Below are positions 25,111 through 36,603 of a stretch of DNA of 64,000 nt, piece by piece. A model generated the notes under the pieces. It saw only the letters and a program-made list of their open reading frames with translations, made no database searches and was not told the origin of the DNA. The position numbers and the translations under genes are program-made. The stretch is from Pelecanus crispus (lineage: Eukaryota; Chordata; Aves; Pelecaniformes; Pelecanidae): positions 27,899,150 through 27,963,149 of the forward strand of contig NC_134653.1 of assembly GCF_030463565.1 (NCBI RefSeq), given 5' to 3'. The number at the start of each line of letters is the position of its first letter. Within the stretch, counting starts at the first letter, position 1.

Positions 25111-27938
25111 TTTCCCCCGTTTCCGCCGTTATTCGTTTGCTTTGTTACTACTACTGAGCATTTTTTGCGGGTACTTTGTAGGCTCCTCCCTGGAGCTGAG
25201 TCTGCCGCGCCAGGCATTCATGCATAATCCGGTATCAGCACATGTGATACTACAGCTGTCGCGCTCCCGCTGGCTTTTGCAGGATCAGGGCCCAAAAGGG
25301 CTAGAGGGCCTAGCTTGGCAGTTGCAAAAAGTGATACTAGCCCTGGCTCCGAAGAGATTTTTTTTTCTTTTGCAAAAAAAAAAGGCACATTTGTACGCTT
25401 TGTGTTTTAACTGTGTGTAGCTTTAACACGATGTACGCAGAAACATGTGACTTGCTGGCATGTTAATTATTCTCTAATGTTTTTCAGTCAAATTGAAAGC
25501 GATCTATTACTCCTTAGTATCCTCATTTTCACATCATGTTTTTCTACTGGAAAAAGGCAGAAGTGATCTTGGGGTTTTTTTGCTTAGAAATGAAATGATG
25601 CTTGTCTATTCGGAGGTGAGAGGTAGCTTGAGAGATGCTGGGCTGTGTGATGGGATGCACGTAGGCTGCAGAGGGCACAGCTCCCCACCCTGCCTCTTGC
25701 GCTGCCGTGACTGCAGCTCAGCGCTCTGCTCAGCTGCCTGAAATGACTCACGGGAAGGCTAAAGAGGATCAGGCCCAGAGCCTGCTCCACACAGGCATTT
25801 TACACACAGGAATCGAGCATGTGTTCATTTTTAACAAAGTCCCAGCACTGCTGCTGCTAGAAAGCTTGACCATACATACGCATTACACATGTGAACACAC
25901 ATAGCCCCAAATGAAGAATAAGGGGTGGTATTGTATAGGAACGCTTTGGAGTGGCACAGGCTATAACTGAGAACTGGCAGGACTGGAGCACTCATTTTTT
26001 TAGTGATTAACAGAGCTATTAAGAACTAATATCAGTTCCCTGCTATTGCATAGTGCCACTTATTCCTCCCACCTTCCTGCCTCCCAGAGTTGTTGCATGG
26101 ATGTAGGGTGGGAATTCTGGCGGTGCAGGAAGAAAAACTCGAGACCAATGTCACCACCGGTGTTCTTGCCCTGTGGCCTGCCAGACCCAAAGCAACAGAC
26201 CCTGGCCATGCTGCCGCACAATGGAAAGACATCCACAGTTTCATTCTCTTTTGCCCCTTTGACTAAGGAAGAAGCAGCGCGTACATTTTCATAGCTTCTA
26301 AAGATGCATTTTTAGAAGTTAACCAAATACCGGTGTGTATGTACGCACCCATCCCTCATATGATTGCTGCACAGTCATGCGTTCATAATACATTTCCTAG
26401 ATACAGAGCATGTGCTTTAGAACACAATTGCTTGTGATTAAACTAAGAACAACGAATATATATGTCTAAGAGCAAAAAACCTGAAAGGGAAAATGTTTTA
26501 CAGAAATATACCAAAGAGCATTCTAAGGACATGACAGAGACAGAGGTAAAGAAAGCTTTTACATTCCCTATTAGAGAGTATAAGGATTATTAGCAAGTAG
26601 AGGTGGTCTTAATTGTACTTGTGCCATGAGGTACCTTAGGAACACACGTGTTTGGATGCTCTGAGAGCAAGTCTAAAAGCATCTCACATAGAAAGGCTTC
26701 AGAAGATATGTGGGGCAGGCTGAAGCCATTCCCGGAGGCTGACTGCAAATAGCAGGGCTGGGGCATTCACAGGCTGCAGTTGTGCATACCCACCTGCATC
26801 ACAGTCAAAATCTGAGCACAGAGCAAGTGGACCAGGAGCCAGGACAACATCAGAGAATGCTGGTGCTGTGGCTGCAAAACAGGCAGAAGCAGCATTCTTT
26901 GAGCAGGTGGCTTTAAGAAGGCAGCAGATATATTTCCGGAGGAGGAAACTGCCTCCCCATGGAAGGTCCTGCTGTGTTTAGGGGCTTCATAGCCATTCTC
27001 CACAGGCAATTCTGCCAAAAGACTACCTACCTGTATTGGGTTTGTGTGGAAAGGTCTTTTGATTCACCAGAGCAGCTTTCCTTTGTTATCTCAACAAAGC
27101 ATTTTTGCAGGTTGAGGTACAGGCTTATATTTAAAGACTGTGGCTGCAAAGCAAAGCTGTGATAGGGACAAAATGGGATGTTCACAATAGAGCTCAGAAC
27201 AGGGGTGAGATGGCTTTGTTCTTCCAGAAAAAAAAAAAAAGTCACAATACACCTAATTTCAGAGATTCAGGGAACAGAGCTGTACTCAATCTTTGTGTTT
27301 TACTTTGGAAGCAAATGCTCTTATTTGACCTAGGGCTTGAATAATAAATATTTACATGGAAATCTTCCTTTTGTAATTAATTCATTACTTTGGCCTCTGG
27401 GAATGGCTCACTCTGCCTCATTTTGAGCTGTGCTCTAATCTTCACTGTCACTGCAAATTGTTCAATGGATGAAAAGGGGAGGGCAGAAGAGTGAACAGTG
27501 GGTTTTTCCACTTAACTCCCTCTGCCTCTCTTGAGCCCTGGGAGACTCTTGCAGCACCATTTTTTCTGCTAAGCAGCTAGAGGTCCATGTAGTGTTAAGA
27601 TCCAAGGGGGACCTGGTCTGCAATCCATCCCTTTTAAATAAGAGATCGTCATGTCTTTCCTCCTTTTGAAGGGAGGGCCGTATGCCACGTTGATAGCTTA
27701 CACATATTTTGAAATCAGATCAAGATAGTTCTGTTTAAATTTGGCCAGGCTGTTGAGCATGAACAGGGCAAAGGCATATCCAAATGCAGTGTTCATCTCC
27801 ACACACAAGACTAAACTCTTTTAAAAAAAGAAAAGCTTCTGTTAAGAATATTTTGAGAAAGCACCTTCCATCTTAACCACAGGCCTTTCCAGAACAACAA
27901 GACGGTCTCAGTCGTAAGGCTTCTGCTGGATTTTTACT
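25111..27938. other. Intergenic region between MIF and the MIF-like locus
   Basis: About 2.8 kb without a supported gene. Short ORFs on both strands show no recognisable domain, and no repeat family was identified. Confidence 0.4.
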
Positions 27939-27944
27939 TTTATT
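27939..27944 (-). terminator. Polyadenylation signal of the MIF-like locus
   Basis: AATAAA on the minus strand, within CTTAATAAAAG, about 165 bases after the terminal TGA at 28107-28109. The spacing is close to that in the neighbouring MIF gene (about 185 bases). The retained signal shows that the copy arose by DNA duplication, with introns and 3' end included, not by retroposition. Confidence 0.6.
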
Positions 27945-28106
27945 AAGCAGCAGACGAGATGTTAAAACAGCATTCGGTAGCAGCAACTAAGACACCGCTG
28001 ACTTTTACATTTGTGCCAAATACATGCCAACATGACTAGAAAGAACTGCAGTGTTCAAAAACCACTGTGAGGGTTCAGGAATAAGCTGTTACCACCTGAG
28101 GGCACC

Positions 28107-31100
28107 TCAAGCAAAGGTGGTGTTGTTCCAGCCTACGTTGCCAGCACTGATGTCAAAGAATCTGACATAGATTCTGAAAGGGAAGCCAGACCTCATTAGC
28201 TGCTGAGAGCAGAGTGCTGCAGGCCGGCCAAGGTGTTCCTACAGCAGGACACACACAGCCATGCCGTAGACTGTCCCCCAGGGCTTTACACTTCTCAGGC
28301 CTGTACTGTATCTCAGCAAATTACACATTTCCTTTTGCAAGTTCTGGCAGGCATGTTCAAATGTTGCATATTCCACACACACCCCCTCCCACCTTTTAAT
28401 GCCTTGTCTACTTGTGTCCTGGAGTTCCTGGTGTTTTTCTACTTCTTGTTTTAAGGAGATCTCAGGATGCTGTGTTTTCTTTACAGTCATTTCTGGAGCA
28501 GATTGGTGTACCTTCAGGTGAAGGACTAGAAATACTAGTGTGTAAGTGGAAGCTTTTATAATAGACCTCCACTTGTACCTCACAGGCAGTAGGGAAGTGT
28601 TGGTACATGTTACTCAAGTTATCAATTTAATAACATCAGGTTATTGTGTCTGTACCTGGCCTTTTGCACATATGAGATCTGTGGGTACATGCAGTGCCCA
28701 AGCCTCCATCATTTTACCTAAGAGATATTTTACAGCTTCTGGGAATTGGCATTGCAGTACCTGCAATCACTCCTTTCCAATGGAGACTTGCTCTATTGAC
28801 TTGGCATTTAGCCTCTTCCAGCCTCTTAACAGCAAAACAGCAAAGGACAAGTCTGGGATTAATAGTTTTAACAATCTGTGGAGAGTCATGTTGGACAAGT
28901 TGCTGTATGAGCTCACCTGTCAAATGGTATTTTCAACTGTTTGTTCAGCAGGTCACAAAGCAATTTGGAGTAGACCTTGTTCTCCTGCTCCCCTATCTTG
29001 CCAATGCTGTAGAGAAAGCACATAACTCAGGGGTCTGTGGAGCCACCAAAGGACATCAGCTGGTCAGGAGAGATCTGTATTGCTAGATACTGTTGGAAAA
29101 AGAAGAAAGGAATATTATTTTCCTTTGCTATGTTAGGAAAAGTTTTGAAAATCCAGGAAGGTATTTGTGTACCTAAACTGCAGTGAAAATAGGTGCATGC
29201 CTATTAGTTATGCTTTTGCAATTCTGCATGTACTGCATTGCACTTCCAGACTTCCTAAATGTTTTCCTGCAAGTCACAAAGATGAGGTATGAAATAGAAC
29301 GACATTGCCATGACATACCATTTGGGAACAGGCACTGCTATCACAATTCTTTCATCTGTTGCAGAATGGCTCTATTCTTAACTAAAGGTACTAGCAACAC
29401 ATAAAATTAAAAAAAAAAAAAATAAATAAAAGCAGCCCCAGGCACTCAGAGATGCTTTTCACCACTTACTAAAATGCAAATAGTTTCACTCTTGTTCTTA
29501 AGTTACTCTGTGGCAAAGAACCTTCCCTGCCTGCTGTCTTGCAACCGTCAACCCCAGTGTGCCCAATTACCTGCTGAAAGATGGGTTCTGGATGCTCAGC
29601 CCAGGTACACTGTTGGAAGGAGGACCCTGCAGTATCATCTTTATTGACTTTGAATTTTGGGTAGAAAGTTCAGCTGCTCCAAGAGCTCAGTGACCTGCAA
29701 TACCTCCAGAAGCTCCTCTGAGCCACTGGGCTCTCCCCGCCTGTGCGGGAAGGCCGGGCATGAGTGGGGGGTGTGCAGTTGCATTGCTGCTGCCCTACGT
29801 TCCAGCGAGATTTTGCACTTCACTGGCTCCTGCTGCAGTCTTCCCTGCTGAGGTAAATGTGAACTGACACAGCGGAGGTCTAAATCAACAACCCCTTCAT
29901 TAACAAAATACAGCCTAATCCTACTTTTGTTCCTGATAACAGGAAAAATAGAAGAAAGTATCTATGTTTAATATTAATGACCAGCCTGCAATTTTCCCTG
30001 CTGCTAATACAGAGTGTCAGATCCACACATGGGGGAATCCAGGGATCAGTTCTTTTGGCATCCATCTGGCTTCTGTTCTTACCCACGTTTATTAGCAGCA
30101 CATCATTGGAACTCAGCAGCAATTAACCCTCTTGGTAAAACAAGCTAGCCTGAGTACCAGGAGTTGTCTGGGTAATTAGCCTTGGCCATCATTTACAGCT
30201 TGTTTGGGTGCAATGTGCATCAGACCACAGCAGTACAGGATAAGACAAGGAGATCCTGCTGAGGTACAACTTGCTTGGCCCTGTTCTCCCCTGGCTGGAT
30301 ACCCTGTGCTCTCAACTTTATGCCAAATGTAGGTACATATATGCCTTTAACATCTACCCTGAAAGCAGATTATTAAAAAAGAAAAATCAAGATGAAGTGT
30401 TAATCAGCATTATTTTCTTCTTAGAGCAGTTTGAAAACGTTTGAAACAGTTTTTCCAGTAGAAAAAAACCCATCTGATTAAAAATAAAAGAAAAAAAATC
30501 AGTATTTTTTTCAAGTGATACCATTTCCTGTGAGAGGAAAGCTCTGCATTCCAGCCCACCCTAATCCTTTCCTTCTTTCTGTGTTATAACTAAGAGACTC
30601 TCCCTTGCCTATTGCCTCCTTTGTCACGAAGAGCTTGCATGTCCTCTTCAAAACATCTCTTTGTTGTTCCCTGTATATTTCTAAGTCCCATTACATATCC
30701 CTTCCACAGTGCTGCACAAACCTGTTCCAGCTGCATCCCAGCCCTGGCCTCTAGCTTTATATTCAGGAGCTGTTATGCAAGAACCACCAGCTGACCGCCC
30801 GCCCCCCCTGCCCAGCAAGTACTTGTTTGCTAGACTGATAAAAATAAATGTTTTTTGAGGAGAGATAGAACATGTTAGTTTTACATAAGAATTTCATTAT
30901 AATACTGCATGTGTTGGGGAAAAAAAAAGTAATCTTACTCCCATTTACAGTTAAGCCTGCTTTCTGTGGAGACAAGGCTTATACAAGCCTAAAACATGCT
31001 TCTGACTATTCCCTGAGATAACTACCTTTGGTCAAGTTTGGCAGAGATTGAATTACTACATGTTTACTAATTACTAAATGTTTAATGAGACTGGTTGATT

Positions 31101-33387
31101 GCATAGAACTCCATTACTGTCCCTAGAGGAAGAGGGGCCCCTTTATCAGACATCAAACAATCTGCCTGGAAGAGACACAGTAGAACCAAGCTTCTCCAGG
31201 TCGATTGTCTTTTTAACTTGGCATCAAATCAATTTGATGAGAACATCCAACCACATGTACCTGCCTTTCAAAGTCTACAGCCATACAATAAAAGATAGAA
31301 ATATTCTAATTATCAGTGCTGAACCGAGAATTTCTAATTGGTCAAAGAAATGTCAGTACTCTTAACTATCCCACCACTGGTGGGATCCATGGTGCAAGTC
31401 CAATGCAGAATCTGAGTAGAAGTCACAGAAACTTTTAAAATTTTCCTCCAAGAACTAGCTGAAATCTTGCTGCAAGTTAAGCTGGCTGTTTTCTGCCATA
31501 TACCACTGAGAAAGAAAAAGAAAAATGTTCCCCATCTCTTCCATAACAGCCTCCCTCTTCAGCCTTCTCTCCTAGAAGAGCCAGAATGTCTGTTGATCCT
31601 TGCATTATCTTATTTCTTTAGTGTTTTTCCTTTGGTGCATCTCTAATCTGTCTACCTCTTTCTTAAAGTAAAGGGCCTGAGACTGGATGGAGGAGTACTG
31701 CTGAGGCTCGCTTCTACCTTGTGCGCAACAGAAGTGAAATTCCCCTGCTCCGAAGCATTGTCTTAACTCCTATTCATGTTGTAACCCATAACAGCTCCCC
31801 AAATCCTTTCTTCTTTAATGAATTATTCTTTGTCTTTTGTGCAATTTGAGTTATTAATCAGCTATTGAAAGAAAGCTGCTTGACTTGAGAAGCTATCTCT
31901 TACTATCTTCTTGAATTCTTACTGTGTCTTGTGCATACGTGCACATCTCAGTCCCCTGAGTCATTACTGGAAGTGTTGACTAGATCTGAGCATAAGACAC
32001 TACCGTGGGACTGTTTAAAATGTTCCTGATTTTGACAAAACTATGCCAGCTGCTCACAATTTTCTTCTTACCATTTTTAAGACATTCCAAAGTTTGTTCT
32101 AATATTTTCAGTTATCCCACTTGGTTTTTAATTTGGGGTCCATTTCTCCCTCTTCTTCCCTTCTCAGGACACTTCCACCTGTGGCAGTTATCAAACTGAT
32201 TGCTAAGGGGTTCAGAGATCTCTGTTGCCATCTTAAGTAGTCCAGGGTGACTACCATTTCAGAGCACTTTGTTCCCATGAGGAACAAAGGTCTGCTCAAG
32301 AACTTCAGGTGTGCCGGTGGGCAGAAAAAGGTTTGCTAGGGAGCCCTCAGAATCCTTTCCGTAGGCACCAGAACTTCATTCTTTCTAGGGTTTCAAAGCA
32401 TCACTCCCAAAGTAAAATAAGAAACATTTTCTGAAAACACTCATTTGCTCATGAATATGTAGAAAGGGTACTTCACCAAGCTGCTAAAGATCTGTAGCCA
32501 ATCTTCACTTAAGTTACTGCTGCTACAGCAACTGAGGAGCAGATCATGTTATAAAGCTTACAGCTCTATAGAGAGGGTTTCACTTTGTTTTTCATATTCA
32601 TCAACAGTCTTCAGTAAACAACTGATACAGTGAATAGTGACCTTTCAGGATTAATTAAGAAAATAAAAGCCATATAAGACCTTGTGAGACCCTTAATGAC
32701 ACTATTTCAGTACTTCACCTCAGTAGCATATTGCCATGAGGTTTGGCAGGTAAAAATCCCTCAGTTTGGTAATGAAACCAGCAGGCAGATTTTACTCTGC
32801 TGTTTTGACTACAAGTAGCAGGATGTCACATGGGTATTTTTGCTAGATGTCCAAGCAAGCCAAATACCTTATTTTTTTCTTCAGCTGTAACCACTAGGCT
32901 ACAGGCAATTTGGTGGCAGCTAACAAAGATGTATTCAGTAGTACTCTGCAAGGAAGTTAGAGGGTGAGGCTTGGTTTTGGTCAGCTAGATTCTTGAGAGG
33001 TATTCACAGAGATACCTGCATATACATACCCACACACATCCAGTGTCTTGGCCTACGTGGAATATCATCATATACAAAGCTAGTTTAAATACTTCAAGTG
33101 TTTTAAGAGCTCAGCAGATCTAAGTTACAGCAAACAAGTATTTGACATTTGTACAGAGAGAAGACTAAATACTGGTGACTCATTAGGCATACTAGTTTAT
33201 AGAGGCTATCACTGAGAAATAGCTCATTACATAGGCACAGCTGCCTAAATAAAGAAAACATTTGAGCATCTGGACTTACTTGTGCTGGTTTGCCCATTGC
33301 TTTTGATAACTGCTGGGTGAGCTCCCCCATGAAAGACTCTGGAACTTTATCCTTGCTTATATTTGTGTTAACAATGAACTTCAGCAT
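28107..33387 (-). pseudogene. MIF-like paralogue with a TGA at the first CxxC cysteine
   Basis: Three exons: 33280-33387, 28917-29089 and 28107-28173 (108, 173 and 67 bp, the same sizes as MIF). All four splice sites are consensus and there are no frameshifts. Exon 1 reads [19 protein letters not shown] and exon 3 ends NVGWNNTTFA. Codon 57 (29027-29029) is TGA where MIF has the first Cys of CALC; the second Cys is present (stop-V-M-C). The catalytic Pro after Met is Leu, and Asn97 (mature numbering) is Arg; Lys32, Ile64 and Tyr95 are kept. Intron 1 is about 4.2 kb. The simplest reading is a recently inactivated tandem duplicate truncated at 56 aa. Recoding of TGA as selenocysteine is possible in principle (a UxxC pattern), but no SECIS-type ATGA core was seen by eye in the short 3' UTR. 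A TATA-like box and a poly(A) signal remain, so it may be transcribed. Confidence 0.75.
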
Positions 33388-35198
33388 CTTCAGATTGCAA
33401 GAGGGTTTTCTTTCAGCTCACCTTGTTCACAGCTTTGTTTCTAACTCACCTGTAAGATGACTTATCCCACTGTGCTAGTGAGCACCTCAGGAGCCTTTAA
33501 ATAGTCAGTGGTACCTTCCTCAGGTGTGCCTGGAGGGGTGGGAGTGCCTCGGGGGAGACGCGGCTGCCTGTGCCATCTGCGGGCTGCTAACACAGGTAGG
33601 CAATGTACAGCCTTCCTAGGAGGGAAAGCTGGCTTTTTGTGCTCTGGAAATCAAAGCATCCAAAATGATGCTTCATATTTGGATACAGCCTGATTGTGAA
33701 AACCTGTGAAGAAGCAAGTGTTCTGGGGACTGTTTGAAAGTGGGGGAGTTATAACATGCCTCTTTATGCAAGTGTTATAATTATTTAAAGAATTTAGATA
33801 GATGCCTCAATTATGAGGTCCGGAACTCTTTCTGTGGAATAGACCATAACAGAAAAACCCCAGTAGCACATGTTGTGGAGACCTTTCCTGAACTGTGACT
33901 AAGTCATGACAAAGATGCCTTAAAATCAGGCTCTTGATTTCCCACTGTGGTGAGCACTGGATTCTACATACTTAGAGGAGGCTTGTTTTCAACTCACTCC
34001 TTTGTTGTGCAAATAGTCCCGTTACAGTCAACAGGATCTCCTGAGAGATAGGAAATCCACAGGCTTTCTAAAATGAACGGGTTTTATCCAGAGTCGAGTA
34101 TGTGGCAGAGCTGGAATCAGTTCTCTCTGCTGCCTAGTAGAGTCTTAGATGAGAGGTGATTTAGTGGGGTCATATGGCATTTGGTAGGGGGTGTTTGCAG
34201 TGCGATGTGTGTGGGGAAAGCAGGTTGAAAGTGCTGATGGGGATAAAATAAATGGTTTGTTAATCTCTCCATGTTAAAGATGATGGATGTCTTTATGCCC
34301 AGCAGTTTCTGTGAGTTAAGGGCTTTTCTACTCACTCCATTCCGCAGCCTGCGGAATAGAGGGAGAGCTTTCTATAGCTTGCGCTAGAAGCTTGTACTGC
34401 AACGGTGTAATTCAAAGAAATACTTTTAATTGGTGAAACCTCTGTATAAACATGCTTAAGTTGATTGTGTGGTGTATGTTGACTTTAAGTCAGTTCCTTC
34501 CCTGTAGCACCCTTGCTGTAAAAAGCCAGCAAATAAAAACTCAGGAGATGAATCACTATGTGCCAGTGTTCATCTACAGCCCATGTTGGTGAATTGCGTC
34601 TCTTCTATCCAAAGCATTCTGAAAATAATGAAAATCCTGAAAAAAAGTCCAGAAATAAAGTCTGTTTGTACAAGCAGAATTTTCAGGGCATGTTTCCTAT
34701 GTCAAAGCATTAAAAACAGACTCAAGTGATGGCTCCATCCATAAGGAGAGGAACTGCTGTTTGTAGTATTGATGAATCTTTTCTTCAGTGATTAGTTGAA
34801 AGCAGGTGGCATGATCCAAAGCATTTAGTCACAAATCAGACTATAGTTGTTAGTGGTGACTTGGAAAAACTTAGACTGTATTTCCAATGAGCTTCACAAC
34901 CTATTTTTTCTGTTGGGTATAATAACCACTAGTGATTCGCAGCTTGCTTACATAACAAGAAAGAAAAACGTTTCCAAAACAAACTCTTTCTTCTCTGAAA
35001 ACATCTGATGTAATTCCCAGAAGCTTATGTACCAGATTGGAAATCAGATCCTTAGACACCACAGATGCTCTTGGTAGTGTGCTTTATTTTAAAGGAGCCA
35101 TTTTACTTCTTTTGCGTACAATAATAACTCTGTTTGGCAGGTCCTTCTCCCTGCCGAGAGTTACTATGATGTTCTCCATTGAGATTTCCATTACATCT
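33388..35198. other. Upstream region of the MIF-like locus
   Basis: No gene was seen between the MIF-like start codon and the solo LTR, apart from the promoter-like elements listed separately near 33500. There is a mildly GC-rich patch at 33530-33600 and otherwise AT-rich unique sequence. Confidence 0.4.
33496..33503 (-). promoter_or_regulatory. TATA-like box of the MIF-like locus
   Basis: The minus strand reads GACTATTTAAAGGC, about 110 bases upstream of the MIF-like start codon. A G-rich, GC-box-like stretch lies just further upstream (33530-33560). This contrasts with the CpG-island promoter of MIF. Assignment is by position only. Confidence 0.4.
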
Positions 35199-35780
35199 TG
35201 TCGTGGTTTAGCCCCAGCCAGCAACTCAGCACCACGCAGCCGCTCGCTCACTCCCCCTACCCCGATGGGATGGGGGAGAGAATCGGAGGAGTAAGAGTGA
35301 GAAGCACTCCTGGGTTGAGATAAGAACAGTTTAATAATTGAAATAAAGTAAAATAGTAGTGATAATAATAACAATATAATAATGATTATAATAATAATAA
35401 TATAGAAAGCAAGTGATGCACAATGCAATTGCTCACCACCCACCGACCGATACCCAGACAGTTCCCGAGCAGCGATCGCTGCTCCCCGGCCACCCCCACC
35501 CCCCACCCCCCCCCAGTTTCTATACTGAGCATGACATCATATGGTATGGAGTAGCCCTTTGGTCAGTTTGGATCAACTATTCTGGCTGTGCCCCCTCCCA
35601 GTTTCTTGTGCACCTGGCAGAGCATGGGAAGCTGAGAAGTCCTTGACTAGCATAAGCAGTACTTAGCAACAACTAAAACATCAGTGTGTTATCAACATTC
35701 TTCTCCTACTAAATCCAAAACACAGCACTGTGCCTGCTACTAGGAAGAAAATTAACTCTATCCCAGCTGAAACCAGGACA
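35199..35780 (-). mobile_element. Solo LTR of an avian endogenous retrovirus (ERVL-like)
   Basis: On the minus strand the element starts TGTCCTGGTTTCAGCTGGG and ends TTAAACCACGACA, an LTR type common in bird genomes. It is 582 bp. The ends are TG...CA, and flanking 5-bp direct repeats CATCT (35194-35198 and 35781-35785) mark the target-site duplication. No internal retroviral region is present, so it is a solo LTR left by recombination. Inside are AT-rich microsatellite tracts (35340-35405) and a C-rich run near 35495-35515. The 5-bp duplication favours an ERVL-class origin. It is a fossil with well-preserved ends; age cannot be set from one LTR. Confidence 0.88.
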
Positions 35781-36525
35781 CATCTCCAGAAGGATTGTTT
35801 CACAGTACAATTTCACTTTCAATATTTTTTTCTTATTACCACAGCTGGAACCTTTTTTCCTAATTTACTGTGCTAAGTTTTGAACCCATATCGCTAAACC
35901 ATGTATCTAGCTTTTCCTCTATCAGCCTGCTAGGCAAATATTTTAGACTTCTGTGTTTCCCCAGCCTCATGACTGATGATCATTTAGCCTTCTTAATCAT
36001 TCCTTCCCTTTGTTTGTCATCTTAAATTATTTCACTTGTTCCTTCATATTTCTGATATTCCTCAGAGTATCAGAAATATGTTCAGAGGAACTATTTGTCA
36101 GCAGTTTCCTGATTCTGAGGTGCTTAGAGCTAGTAAGGTCTTGTTTAGGAAAGCTCAATAACAAACTGTTCAGGTACCTGTGGCATTGGACAGGTCTCCT
36201 GGGAACAAGAGAGACCAACTGCGGCCCAGGGTTGTGGGTCCAGAGCTGTGAGCAGAACCTGTATGTATGTTTTTATAGCAGGATTTGGGACCTATGGAGT
36301 GTTACCAAAATATTTTAAAACTTCATAAGGTAGACTAGCATAAGAGGGGTTGTTTTTTAGAAGAAATCTCCTTATATCCAGTAGATCTTAAAACTGAGTG
36401 ATGAAATTTCCTGTGAAAATATTTAGATAACAGCAAGAAATAAAACCTTAGCATAATGAAGTTTGTACCAATATTAAAAAATAAAAGAAAAAAAGAGTAA
36501 GACACCGAAGAGCTTGCAGTCTGTT
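35781..36525. other. Gap between the solo LTR and the first SLC2A11-like gene
   Basis: About 750 bases of AT-rich sequence downstream of the transporter gene. The one ORF above 100 codons (36010-36318, plus strand) shows no recognisable domain and was not accepted. Confidence 0.4.
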
Positions 36526-36531
36526 TTTAAT
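36526..36531 (-). terminator. Candidate polyadenylation signal of SLC2A11-like copy 1
   Basis: TTTAAT on the plus strand, ATTAAA on the minus strand, about 75 bases after the stop codon at 36604-36606. This is a common variant signal. The assignment is positional. Confidence 0.4.
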
Positions 36532-36603
36532 GTTTCCTGTTTAGTTCTATTGCAACATTGTTTCCTGTCTTTTCTAAGAGATGGAAATTTCCCCTCTGAA
36601 CTT

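Noticed and set aside
27935-28106. SECIS element in the 3' UTR of the MIF-like locus
   Set aside because: No ATGA core was found by eye between the stop and the poly(A) signal. A proper covariance search was not possible here, so this is a weak negative.
22608-33387. Possibility that one of the MIF-type loci is DDT
   Set aside because: Both have the MIF signatures (NTN near the start, CALC-type region in MIF, NVGWN..TFA end); neither has the DDT pattern.
35084-35506. 140-codon minus-strand ORF rich in Ile and Leu
   Set aside because: It spans the solo LTR and its AT-rich microsatellite and has no gene-like features.
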